Assembly: GCA_027005175.1 (NCBI GenBank)
Contig: JALTMC010000190.1
Coordinates: 1-6,770 of the forward strand
Direction of reading: 5' to 3'
DNA length: 6,770 bases
Source: Myxococcales bacterium
GTDB lineage: Bacteria > Myxococcota_C > UBA6777
In this document: piece by piece, positions 1 to 6,623 of the stretch
Layout of the letters: every line of letters starts with the position of its first letter
Numbering within the stretch: position 1 is the stretch's first letter
Position numbers and translations under genes: made by a program
The notes under the pieces: generated by a model
The model's input: the letters and a program-made list of their open reading frames with translations, nothing else
Databases searched by the model: none
Told to the model about the DNA's origin: nothing

Positions 1-16
1 TTCCCGGATTCAGACC

Positions 17-45
17 TTAATCTAAGACCAAGAATGGTGTACACT
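17..45 (+). promoter_or_regulatory. Weak candidate sigma-70-type promoter for the SDR gene
   Basis: TTAATC at 17-22 and TACACT at 40-45 are 17 bases apart, the usual spacing of -35 and -10 hexamers. The -10 candidate matches TATAAT at four of six positions and the -35 candidate matches TTGACA at only three. A transcript from here would have a leader of about 25 bases before the GTG start. The match is poor, and the true promoter may lie left of the window. Confidence 0.2.
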
Positions 46-63
46 CAAATGAATTGAAAAAAA

Positions 64-68
64 AGGAG
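64..68 (+). promoter_or_regulatory. Ribosome binding site of the SDR gene (decides the GTG start)
   Basis: AGGAG follows a run of A and sits 8 bases before GTG 77. It lies 11 bases before the next possible start (TTG 80) and 20 before the first ATG (89). The spacing favours GTG 77. An in-frame TGA at 50-52 rules out any earlier start. Confidence 0.8.
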
Positions 69-76
69 AGACTCAC

Positions 77-973
77 GTGTTGAAGGAAATGCCTCAAACA
101 GTGCTACTGACAGGGGCCAGTGTTGGTTTAGGATTGGCCCTGGCCAAACAACTCCTTCCTCTCCCAGAATATCGCCTTATACTCACAGCCCGAGCAAGTT
201 CGTTGCAACGTTTTGCTTTGGAGGGAATGGAAGAAAGTGAACGTGTCTGGTTGCGTGCACTGGACGTAACAGACCCCCTGCAAAGAGAGATGGTTGTGGC
301 AGAGGCAGAAGACCGCTGGGGTGGGGTTGACATCTTGATCAACAATGCTGGCGTTTCCTATCGTGCCGTTGTTGAACACGTCACAGAAAAGGATCGCTTG
401 GAGCAACTCAATATCAACTATCGAGCCCCTATGGAGCTTATTCGTCGTGTGCTCCCTACAATGCGAGAGAAACGCCAAGGACGAATCATTAATGTGTCTT
501 CCGCAGCCGGTATGATGGCCATGCCCACCATGGCTGTTTACAGTGCATCCAAGTTCGCACTGGAAGGTGCAACAGAGGCACTTTGGTATGAAACCAAACC
601 ATGGGGAATCAAAGTAACACTGGTGCAGCCAGGATTTATGAGATCAACAGGATTTCAGAAAGTTCGCTTCACAGAGAGTAGCTGCCAATCCATGGAGGAT
701 GGGACAGAAGCCTACTCCAGCTACTACCGTTATATGAGCCCATTTATTGAAAAAGTGATGGGAATGACCTGGGCAACCCCTGAAAAAGTGGCCAGCAAGA
801 TCCTGCGAACCATGAAACGGCGCAACCCGCCTCTGCGTGTTCGGGCAACGCCAGATGTTGTGCTATTCACCCTGATGCGTCGGTGGCTACCGGACTTTCT
901 CTACCATTTCATCCTGTACCACAACCTACCCTACGTCAAACACTGGGTCGAGCCACCCAAGAAAAAACATTAG
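77..973 (+). CDS. Classical short-chain dehydrogenase/reductase (SDR), NAD(P)-dependent, 298 aa
   Basis: This is probably a cytosolic or membrane-associated oxidoreductase that interconverts an alcohol and a ketone or aldehyde; the substrate is unknown. All classical SDR signatures are visible: the cofactor glycine motif TGASVGLG at residues 12-19, Asp63 after beta strand 3, NNAG at 89-92, the helix-4 Asn (Asn114), catalytic Ser142, Tyr155 and Lys159 in YSASK, and the PG motif at 185-186 followed by Thr191. Arg39 at the end of beta strand 2 suggests NADP(H) preference, which is an inference from the family. At 298 residues it is longer than the usual 250 or so. The extra C-terminal part (about 235-298) is basic, then hydrophobic and aromatic (about 260-285), and resembles the tails of retinol-dehydrogenase-like SDRs that may touch membrane or lipid substrates. 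The start is GTG, set by the AGGAG at 64-68. The gene converges on the large minus-strand gene and overlaps it by four bases, so it is not in an operon with it. Confidence 0.93.
   Translation: MLKEMPQTVLLTGASVGLGLALAKQLLPLPEYRLILTARASSLQRFALEGMEESERVWLRALDVTDPLQREMVVAEAEDRWGGVDILINNAGVSYRAVVEHVTEKDRLEQLNINYRAPMELIRRVLPTMREKRQGRIINVSSAAGMMAMPTMAVYSASKFALEGATEALWYETKPWGIKVTLVQPGFMRSTGFQKVRFTESSCQSMEDGTEAYSSYYRYMSPFIEKVMGMTWATPEKVASKILRTMKRRNPPLRVRATPDVVLFTLMRRWLPDFLYHFILYHNLPYVKHWVEPPKKKH
970..973. other. Nested stop codons of two convergent genes
   Basis: The four bases TTAG hold the TAG stop of the plus-strand SDR gene (971-973) and, on the other strand, the TAA stop of the large gene (970-972). 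There is no intergenic space, and I see no GC-rich hairpin followed by a T tract for either strand nearby. Transcripts from the two genes therefore probably overlap at their 3' ends. Confidence 0.9.
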
Positions 974-3900
974 AAGACCTGTTTTTCAAGCCGGACACGA
1001 TCACGCAAGATCCTGGCCATGATTTCTTTCACCGGAATCTCTGGATGATCGGGCAAGACACCCGTGATCGACAGTTCCTCCTGTGACACCTCAGAAAGAT
1101 CCACCGTAGGTCCTTCACACGGCGTTCCTGAAGGCATTCGAACAACCAACACACGTGGTCGATCGAAGAATGCGGGCTCACCATCGAATCCAAGAGAGAT
1201 CGCGACAGAGCCGTTGCTGAGTTTCACCAGTGTTGACGGAGGATATTTTCCAATCACATTGATCAGAGCCTGCACCAGCAATGGATCAAAGCAAGAACCT
1301 TTCCCTCCAGCCAGAACAGCCAAGGCATGAGGTGGCGACAGCTTTTGTTGGTGTTCATACAAAGGTGTTGTCAACAAAGAGTACGCATCAGCCACGTGAA
1401 TGATACGACTGAACAAAGAAGGAGAGTTACGTTGTTCAGCATTAAATGCATCGAGATGATGCTCCACCACAACGAGCAAACGCTTGACCTTGGAATCTTG
1501 AAATCCTTGTTGTCGCGCAAGGAACCGCAGACCAATGCTACTGTGTGTCATCGAATGGATACCGTCGGAAGGAGCGTTCACTTGCTCGGGATTAACAGCA
1601 TACCCAACATCATGAAAAAAAGCAGACATCGACAGGTCGGCAAGTTGAACACTCGACAGTCCAATCTCCTTTCCAATCATCAAAGTATACATCGTGGTAT
1701 CGAGGACATGTGCATTGAGAGGATTATCAAACTCACCAAGAGAGAGGATCTCAAGAGGATTGACCTCGTCCTTACTACCCAAAGCATCGACAAAGTCATT
1801 ACTGGCGTGACGCACAGGAAGAGGGTTGGGAATACGGCCTACAGAGACAGAGTCCCACAGAGACTGCGTGGCATCATTCGCTTTGACGTAGGCGTTGAGC
1901 ACGGAGCGGGCCTGCCCAATTTTAACATGATTTTCATCCTCGCCGATGCGATAGTTGAGTTCTCCAACCATTTCGAGATGGTGCTTCAAACCCAAAACAT
2001 CGAGTTCCGATTTAAGGTCTTCCAGTGTGGTGACTTGATCTAGCTGTGAGAACTTCACCATAAACTGAATAAAGGTACGCCATTCATCGGATGTCATTGC
2101 GATAGAGAAAGTAATACCACCAACACCAACACGAGCAAGGTCATCAAAGAGTTCCTGCCCGATCTCCGCACTATCACGTTGCAATCGAACACGAACTTCA
2201 TTGATGTAGAAGCTGCCATCCACCCCCATTAAGGCCACTTCACCCAATTCATCGATCAAACGCTCCATCATGGCCGCGATATCTTCAAACGGTTTGTCAA
2301 AGATCTTGTTGTCATGGTCGTAAAGACGAGAGGTTTTGATCAACATATGCAGTAGCAAAACGAGTTCGTAGCCATAGCGACGTAGTTGCCCACTGAAGTC
2401 AGCTTGGCCCCCCGAAGAATGCTGCAATGCTTTGAGCATTTGTTGTTGGATCTCAGAGATATCAACCTCTTTGGCTCCACTCACCTGCGCCAACTCGGCC
2501 TCTTTTTCACGCCGTGCTTCTGCTTCAGCATGCTCTTGTGCAGCTTGAGCCGCAGCTTCTGCCCGCCTTTGTTCAGAGTATTCATCCATGGAAGAATGCA
2601 AGTCAAAGACGCCGTCCAAACCGTCAAGCGAGCCCAAGCTACCCAAGTCGATATCCATAGAATCACTGCTCACACCGCGCTGCCGACGACGAATTTCTCG
2701 CATCGCTGAAACACAGAGGCGACGAACTTGTTCGTTCTCTTTTCCCAACTTGCGAAGCAGTGTTCGAATCGCACCTTCACATTCCGTATCACCGATAATG
2801 GCAAGACCAATGAGTGCAGCCATTCGTTGTGGAGTTTCCCAAGAACCTTTCATGGCCCACATACCAGGGGGCTTTGCTAGCTCAAGAAAAATAGGCCTGG
2901 CCTTTTGAGGATTCACATGAGCCGACAATCGAGCAAGCTGGCGCAGCTCCTCTTCCTCTCGGTTCGGATCGGATTCAAACAACCGAAGCAAAGGAGCAGC
3001 CCACCGAGAGTCACCGCTCTTTTCCACCAAAACATAGGCACGACGGCGAACTTCGTAATCATCCGACTCAATCAGACGGTTGATCACATCCCGAACAGCG
3101 AGACCTTCCCCTGAATCTTTGATCAAACGGTCAACCAGCTTGAGAACCGTGTCCTGTATTTCCGGATCAGGGTTTGAGATTTGAGAGACGATCGCTTCAA
3201 CCGCCCCTTCATCCCGAATCATAAAGAGACAATACAACAATTCAAGTGCCATCTCTGGACCAGCACCAACCAAGCGCCTGCGGAATTGATTGGTTTCTTT
3301 GTTGGTGAGACGAACCAACATAAAACGCATGACTGTTTTGAGATTCTGGTAAGACTCTACTTCCAACAGTTCAAAAAGAATGGGCACAGGATCAATGGGA
3401 AGCATCCCAAGAATTTTGTAGGTCTCCTCGGTGACATCCTCTTCCTTCTCATCCACTTTGGAAGCATCCAAAAGACGACGAATCATACGGTTTTCTGAGA
3501 AGGTATCGACAAACTCTCTATACACCAGAGAGAGAGCTTCTGCTCCTGAGATCACAGGTGCAGAAGAGGCGACGGGTTCATCCCCAAAAGCCAAATCGAG
3601 CAAATCCGACTCGGCAGCGGAGCTGAGTTCCTCAGTATCCCCTTCTACTTTATTCCATGTTTGAACTCTCTCAAACAGCTCCACAAGATCACTCAGTCGC
3701 TCTTCTGTGAGCAGGTAATCGCGAAACTCAAGAACCAACATCTGCAAGGCATGGCTGGACATCGGGTGAGTGGGATGATTCACCTCAGACTCAAGGTATC
3801 CAACCAATCGATTGACGCGATGTGGCAAGTGTTGAGCATCAACCTCTTCCTGCATCAACGAAGCTTTAAAATGCGAGATGGGCTCGTACATGACATGACC

Positions 3901-6360
3901 TGGATGGAGCGCTTGAATCAACGAGGTCATGTCCTCTTCGGCCATATCATTCTTCGCTTCCCAGACATAACCTTGGTTCTCACCCGCCTCCTCTAAGGCT
4001 TCTTTTCCCTCTTCTTCTCGTTGTCTTTTCTCCAGAGCATGGGTTAAGAAGGTCTCAGCATCAGCGGTAGGGTTATAGCCCTCTTCCGATTCTTCAAATC
4101 CCTCCACAGCAAGCGTTTCGATATAATCAAAGTTTGCTTTCCAGATGAGAGAAACAATATCATCTTCAAACATATGAACGCCGTGGTAGCGAACCCCCAA
4201 AATACGCAAGAACTTTGCAAGCTCTGGCCAGGGCACTCCTTTGCGAAAGGAGATCCCCCGAACACCGTCGCGAAACAGTTTAAAGGCCAAACTGTATTCG
4301 CGCTCTTTGTTTCGATAGATGCTTTCACCATTGTAAAAGAATTCCCAAGGCTCCACTGTGAGAGGCAACACCTCATACTTCTTCAAAAAGCTTGTCAGAG
4401 TTCCAAACAGACCCACAAGCGCATCGCGCACAGCATCATTGCGAGGATCATACAATTGAAAGCTACTTGTAACGCGCACAAACGAAGTCAGCACTTTGGC
4501 GGCGTGTCGCGTTTCCTCCATCGATAAGCTGGTCTCAACATTATCGCCAACCATCATCTTGATGTAGTCTTCCGACATCAACTCATCATCATCATCCCAA
4601 ATCACCTGCTCGGGCTCTTCGTCGGATGACTTCTTCTTTGCTCTCTCCTGAACTTGCTCCTTGCGAGACGGTGCCCGTGGAGGAGAAGCGGTTTCCTTCT
4701 CCTGAGACTGTTGCATCGCAGGATGATTCTGCATCAACGCAGTCGCTTCCGCCTTCTCCATGCTGTCCATGGAAACGGCTGCTGCGGCAGGAGGAGGCTC
4801 AGGCGCGTCGGAACTCCAGCCCGTATCAAACTTCGAACTCGAAGGAAAGCTCGGTCGAGGAGTTGCTGCTGCTGCTATGGGTGGAGAGTTTGGTACACTT
4901 CCACTCCAATCCAAGTCCGTTGAAGATGCACTGCTATCGTTGCCACTCCAATCCAAATCCGTCGAAGATCCAATGCTCTTGTGAGATTCAGCGGAGGGAG
5001 GTGGCGACGATGCCAAAAATGGATCAGGCCTGGGATTATCAACGGGGTCATCCCACTCGACGATGGGTTCAAAGGAAGAAGACCCCGGCTCCTTGGCAGC
5101 CTCAAAAGGAGGAGTAGGAGAGCCCTTGGCAGGTTCATCAACCAACGATGAAGGCTTTGCTGACACCTTCATCGGTTCGTCCAACAATGACGCCAGATCA
5201 TCCAGATCATCCAGGTCATCCAAGCCGCTTAAATCGCCAAAGGAAGAAGCTCCTTCGCTTTGTGACGAAGTCACAGACATGGAAGAAGATTGGGGCCAGC
5301 CTGATGTTGATGATGTTGAAGCAGACTGCGATGCGGGAGCAGCACTCCAAGAAGCCGATGAAGACTGTGATGCGGGAGCATCGAGTTCATTCAAAGAGGC
5401 GGCCAAGCGAGCTGAAGAGGAAGCCTCGGTCTGAGGAGCAGAAGCTTGGCCCCAACCCGATGGGGTGGATGGGGCTGCAGAAGCCCCTCCGAAAGAAGCG
5501 GAAGGAGGAGTCGGCCATCCATCATCAGAGATCTTTGTCTCGGCGGGAGTATCCCAGCTTGAAGCAGAGTTCGAATTCGTTTTTGGCTCAGGCCAACCGG
5601 AGGCCGCAGCAACAGAATCACTTGACATTGCATCCAAGGGAAACTCTTCACCTGCCAAAGGATTCGCGCCAGGATCTGCATAAGAGCCCAAGACAGAGTT
5701 TGATGGAGAAGGCTCTGCTCCAAGAACAGCCAACAAATCATCCGAGGAAGAATGATCGGAGGAGGAAAGTCCATCTGGCCGGGGGATATCAGTGTCAGTG
5801 GAGGGTCCTTGTGGAGTATCATCTCCAACAAAAGAGGAGGTAGGACCTGTGTAAGCAAACGAGTCAGGAACAGAAAAGCTAGAGGAATTGGCATCCTGGT
5901 TCAAGCTTTCCGATGCCTGCAACTGACCATCAAAAGAGGGAACACGACTAGAAATACCATGAACATCATCATCGTGCTTAATCTGTTGGAGAGAGGCCAA
6001 GCCTCCAAGAGAAGGTCTTGAGCCGGAAGAGGGAGTGCGTAAACCGGAGATGGAACTGCGAGAAGGAGAACCTCCAACACGGGGAGTTTGTTGAATATGA
6101 GAGTATGTACCTGAAGCTTTGGGCGCTGGTTTGGCCTGTTTAAAGTACAGAACCCCTTTCTTCTCCATGGTATCGACAATATCCATAACATCCACGGTGT
6201 CCTCACCAATGAGTTGAGCGAGCCCGTCGACCGTGGTCGCTCCATCGATAAAGACAAGAAGCTGTATTTCGTGAGGAAGAAGCTGTCCCCCCATCACATT
6301 TGGATTAAAATTGTCCTGCAACACCGGGATCAGATGTTCGGCTTTTCTCGAATCCATCAT
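970..6360 (-). CDS. Giant multidomain regulator: helical N-domain, disordered linker, HEAT-like repeats, duplicated module, degenerate HD-GYP domain (1796 aa)
   Basis: Probably a cytoplasmic signalling or scaffold protein; no signal peptide or membrane segment is visible. Domains by residue: 1-75, small helical winged-helix-like domain with an 'IDGATTVDGLAQLIG' pattern; 76-600, Ser/Pro/Ala/Asp-rich disordered linker; about 620-722, module A; 770-960, charged helical segment; about 980-1226, HEAT-like helix pairs; about 1258-1312, Ala/Glu/Arg-rich helix, possibly coiled coil; about 1333-1435, module B, a diverged copy of A; about 1540-1740, HD-GYP-type phosphohydrolase fold. In the last, His1551, His1583-Asp1584, His1606, His1634-His1635 and Asp1658 fit the metal ligands, but the GYP loop is gone and the Lys expected after HD-x-G is Tyr1587. 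Cyclic-di-GMP hydrolysis is therefore uncertain. Two adjacent ATG codons (6358-6360 and 6355-6357) could both start it. The frame is intact over 5.4 kb, which argues for a functional gene. Its partner and substrate are unknown. Confidence 0.93.
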   Translation of the reverse strand: MMDSRKAEHLIPVLQDNFNPNVMGGQLLPHEIQLLVFIDGATTVDGLAQLIGEDTVDVMDIVDTMEKKGVLYFKQAKPAPKASGTYSHIQQTPRVGGSPSRSSISGLRTPSSGSRPSLGGLASLQQIKHDDDVHGISSRVPSFDGQLQASESLNQDANSSSFSVPDSFAYTGPTSSFVGDDTPQGPSTDTDIPRPDGLSSSDHSSSDDLLAVLGAEPSPSNSVLGSYADPGANPLAGEEFPLDAMSSDSVAAASGWPEPKTNSNSASSWDTPAETKISDDGWPTPPSASFGGASAAPSTPSGWGQASAPQTEASSSARLAASLNELDAPASQSSSASWSAAPASQSASTSSTSGWPQSSSMSVTSSQSEGASSFGDLSGLDDLDDLDDLASLLDEPMKVSAKPSSLVDEPAKGSPTPPFEAAKEPGSSSFEPIVEWDDPVDNPRPDPFLASSPPPSAESHKSIGSSTDLDWSGNDSSASSTDLDWSGSVPNSPPIAAAATPRPSFPSSSKFDTGWSSDAPEPPPAAAAVSMDSMEKAEATALMQNHPAMQQSQEKETASPPRAPSRKEQVQERAKKKSSDEEPEQVIWDDDDELMSEDYIKMMVGDNVETSLSMEETRHAAKVLTSFVRVTSSFQLYDPRNDAVRDALVGLFGTLTSFLKKYEVLPLTVEPWEFFYNGESIYRNKEREYSLAFKLFRDGVRGISFRKGVPWPELAKFLRILGVRYHGVHMFEDDIVSLIWKANFDYIETLAVEGFEESEEGYNPTADAETFLTHALEKRQREEEGKEALEEAGENQGYVWEAKNDMAEEDMTSLIQALHPGHVMYEPISHFKASLMQEEVDAQHLPHRVNRLVGYLESEVNHPTHPMSSHALQMLVLEFRDYLLTEERLSDLVELFERVQTWNKVEGDTEELSSAAESDLLDLAFGDEPVASSAPVISGAEALSLVYREFVDTFSENRMIRRLLDASKVDEKEEDVTEETYKILGMLPIDPVPILFELLEVESYQNLKTVMRFMLVRLTNKETNQFRRRLVGAGPEMALELLYCLFMIRDEGAVEAIVSQISNPDPEIQDTVLKLVDRLIKDSGEGLAVRDVINRLIESDDYEVRRRAYVLVEKSGDSRWAAPLLRLFESDPNREEEELRQLARLSAHVNPQKARPIFLELAKPPGMWAMKGSWETPQRMAALIGLAIIGDTECEGAIRTLLRKLGKENEQVRRLCVSAMREIRRRQRGVSSDSMDIDLGSLGSLDGLDGVFDLHSSMDEYSEQRRAEAAAQAAQEHAEAEARREKEAELAQVSGAKEVDISEIQQQMLKALQHSSGGQADFSGQLRRYGYELVLLLHMLIKTSRLYDHDNKIFDKPFEDIAAMMERLIDELGEVALMGVDGSFYINEVRVRLQRDSAEIGQELFDDLARVGVGGITFSIAMTSDEWRTFIQFMVKFSQLDQVTTLEDLKSELDVLGLKHHLEMVGELNYRIGEDENHVKIGQARSVLNAYVKANDATQSLWDSVSVGRIPNPLPVRHASNDFVDALGSKDEVNPLEILSLGEFDNPLNAHVLDTTMYTLMIGKEIGLSSVQLADLSMSAFFHDVGYAVNPEQVNAPSDGIHSMTHSSIGLRFLARQQGFQDSKVKRLLVVVEHHLDAFNAEQRNSPSLFSRIIHVADAYSLLTTPLYEHQQKLSPPHALAVLAGGKGSCFDPLLVQALINVIGKYPPSTLVKLSNGSVAISLGFDGEPAFFDRPRVLVVRMPSGTPCEGPTVDLSEVSQEELSITGVLPDHPEIPVKEIMARILRDRVRLEKQVF
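1141..1743 (-). other. HD-GYP-derived domain (residues about 1540-1740 of the large protein)
   Basis: The segment begins with a helix carrying His1551, then FFHDVG (1581-1586), THSSIG (1605-1610), EHH (1633-1635) and HVADAY (1655-1660), in the order and spacing of HD-GYP phosphodiesterases. The tail, with FDP at 1691-1693 and YPPSTLVKL at 1706-1714, matches the C-terminal part typical of HD-GYP domains rather than plain HD domains. The signature DGxGYP loop after the HH pair is missing. Fold assignment is strong; activity is inferred only. Confidence 0.85.
2056..2364 (-). other. Module B: second copy of a repeated ~100-residue domain (residues about 1333-1435)
   Basis: It aligns by eye with module A. 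Shared landmarks are LYD with Asn three residues later (1346-1351), an FY-x-NE strand (1384-1388), a long helix ending in GGITF (1414-1418), and an E-x3-F helix (Glu1426, Phe1430). It sits directly before the HD-GYP-derived domain, where a sensory or dimerisation input domain would be expected. I cannot name the family with certainty. Confidence 0.65.
2683..3423 (-). other. HEAT-like repeat region (residues about 980-1226)
   Basis: Successive helix pairs follow a HEAT-like pattern, with Asp/Pro turns and a basic 'VRRRA' second helix. The clearest units are about 1050-1081 (turn at NPDPEIQD), 1084-1116 (turn at SDDYEVRRRA), 1117-1150 and 1192-1225 (ENEQVRRLCVSAM). HEAT arrays usually form curved protein-binding scaffolds, so this part probably holds a partner protein or the other domains. 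Confidence 0.75.
4195..4503 (-). other. Module A: first copy of the repeated ~100-residue domain (residues about 620-722)
   Basis: Landmarks are LYD with Asn three residues later (636-641), an FFYNGE strand (674-679), an LFRDGVRGISF segment (695-705), and a final E-x3-F helix (Glu713, Phe717). The same order recurs in module B about 710 residues later. It follows an acidic stretch (587-600) that ends the disordered linker. Confidence 0.65.
4900..4968 (-). repeat. Direct repeat coding SSTDLDWSG twice
   Basis: Two 27-bp units, at 4900-4926 and 4942-4968, are 42 bp apart and encode the identical nonapeptide at residues 479-487 and 465-473. The DNA copies differ at a few mostly third-codon positions, so the peptide may be under selection or the duplication is fairly recent. 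Confidence 0.85.
5193..5219 (-). repeat. Three tandem 9-bp units coding an Asp-Asp-Leu run
   Basis: The plus strand reads CCAGATCAT, CCAGATCAT, CCAGGTCAT in tandem, and the encoded protein has LDDLDDLDD at residues 380-388. This is a small in-frame microsatellite within the disordered linker; copy changes would keep the frame. It forms an acidic, possibly helical, patch ahead of ASLLDEP. Confidence 0.85.
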
Positions 6361-6365
6361 CTACG

Positions 6366-6370
6366 CCCTT
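6366..6370 (-). promoter_or_regulatory. Probable ribosome binding site of the large gene
   Basis: On the minus strand AAGGG lies 5 bases before the first ATG (6358-6360) and 8 bases before the second (6355-6357). The longer spacing is more usual, so translation may really begin at the second ATG and give a protein one residue shorter. Confidence 0.5.
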
Positions 6371-6517
6371 TTTCTATGGGAAAACTGTTCGCTCCAACGA
6401 AGTAAGGTAGCAAACATCAAGCACTTCTAAAAAATAAGGTTCTAATAAAGCCATTCAGAAGATGAAATAGACTCTTATACGACCGTCAACAAGATGATAC
6501 TTCCGTAAATATCAGCA

Positions 6518-6523
6518 TATACT
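6518..6523 (+). promoter_or_regulatory. Candidate -10 element for the right-edge gene
   Basis: TATACT matches the TATAAT consensus at five of six positions. No good TTGACA-like hexamer lies 16-18 bases upstream, so an activator or another sigma factor may be needed, or the match is chance. A start near 6530 would give a leader of about 94 bases and place the inverted repeat right at the transcription start. Confidence 0.25.
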
Positions 6524-6529
6524 TTTATG

Positions 6530-6555
6530 AAGGATCAATGCAAGGATTGATCTTT
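6530..6555. promoter_or_regulatory. Inverted repeat, possible operator
   Basis: GATCAAT (6533-6539) and ATTGATC (6546-6552) are perfect inverted arms around a 6-base spacer, GCAAGG. Allowing one G-T pair, the arms extend to ten bases each. The AT-rich arms suit a dimeric repressor site better than a terminator, though three T follow the second arm. Its place between two divergent genes supports a regulatory role. Confidence 0.4.
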
Positions 6556-6623
6556 ACACTCAAAGATACATGGAGTAACGTAAATCAAAAAGGTACTCAA
6601 AGAAACAACAGGATCAGAGCAGT

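Larger units (their letters stand above)
4561..6135 (-). other. Long disordered Ser/Pro/Asp linker with spaced tryptophans (residues about 76-600)
   Basis: The segment is dominated by Ser, Pro, Ala, Asp and Gly and has no plausible folded core. It carries eleven Trp residues (256, 269, 282, 303, 338, 355, 436, 471, 485, 515, 588), nearly all beside Gly, Ser or Asp. Short repeats lie inside it at 380-388 and 465-487. Many long open frames on the opposite strand here are composition shadows. Confidence 0.85.
6361..6623. other. Divergent, AT-rich intergenic region between the large gene and the right-edge gene
   Basis: This 263-bp stretch contains no credible gene. It separates two genes transcribed away from each other, so it should hold both promoters. 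On the plus strand there is a possible -10 element (6518-6523) followed by an inverted repeat (6530-6555). On the minus strand I find no convincing pair of promoter hexamers; TTGAC (minus strand, in 6484-6489) has no good -10 at the right distance. TTCTAA occurs twice 15 bp apart (6425-6430, 6440-6445), with no known meaning. Confidence 0.6.

Noticed and set aside
1-57. Frame 1 open from the window edge to TGA at 55-57, perhaps the tail of an upstream gene
   Set aside because: Nineteen codons without a recognisable motif cannot be told from chance.
128-478. Minus-strand open frame of 116 codons opposite the SDR gene
   Set aside because: The plus strand here encodes the conserved SDR cofactor motif and NNAG, so the antisense frame is a shadow.
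944-967. Hairpin TGGGT-N6-ACCCA followed by an A tract near the convergent gene ends
   Set aside because: The stem is only five pairs. On the plus strand it is followed by A, not T; on the minus strand the T tract comes before the hairpin, the wrong order for an intrinsic terminator.
1327-2043. 238-codon plus-strand open frame antisense to the large gene
   Set aside because: It lies wholly inside the coding region for module B and the HD-GYP-derived domain, whose recognisable motifs establish the minus strand as coding. The translation resembles no known protein and has no good ribosome binding site.
5148-5843. Long plus-strand open frame of 231 codons opposite the disordered linker, with several others in 4626-5434
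   Set aside because: The biased Ser/Pro/Asp codons of the linker deplete stop codons on the other strand. The translations are basic low-complexity sequence, as expected for shadows.
6484-6489. TTGAC on the minus strand as a -35 box for the large gene
   Set aside because: No acceptable -10 hexamer lies 15-19 bases downstream on that strand; the nearby TATAAG is only four bases away.
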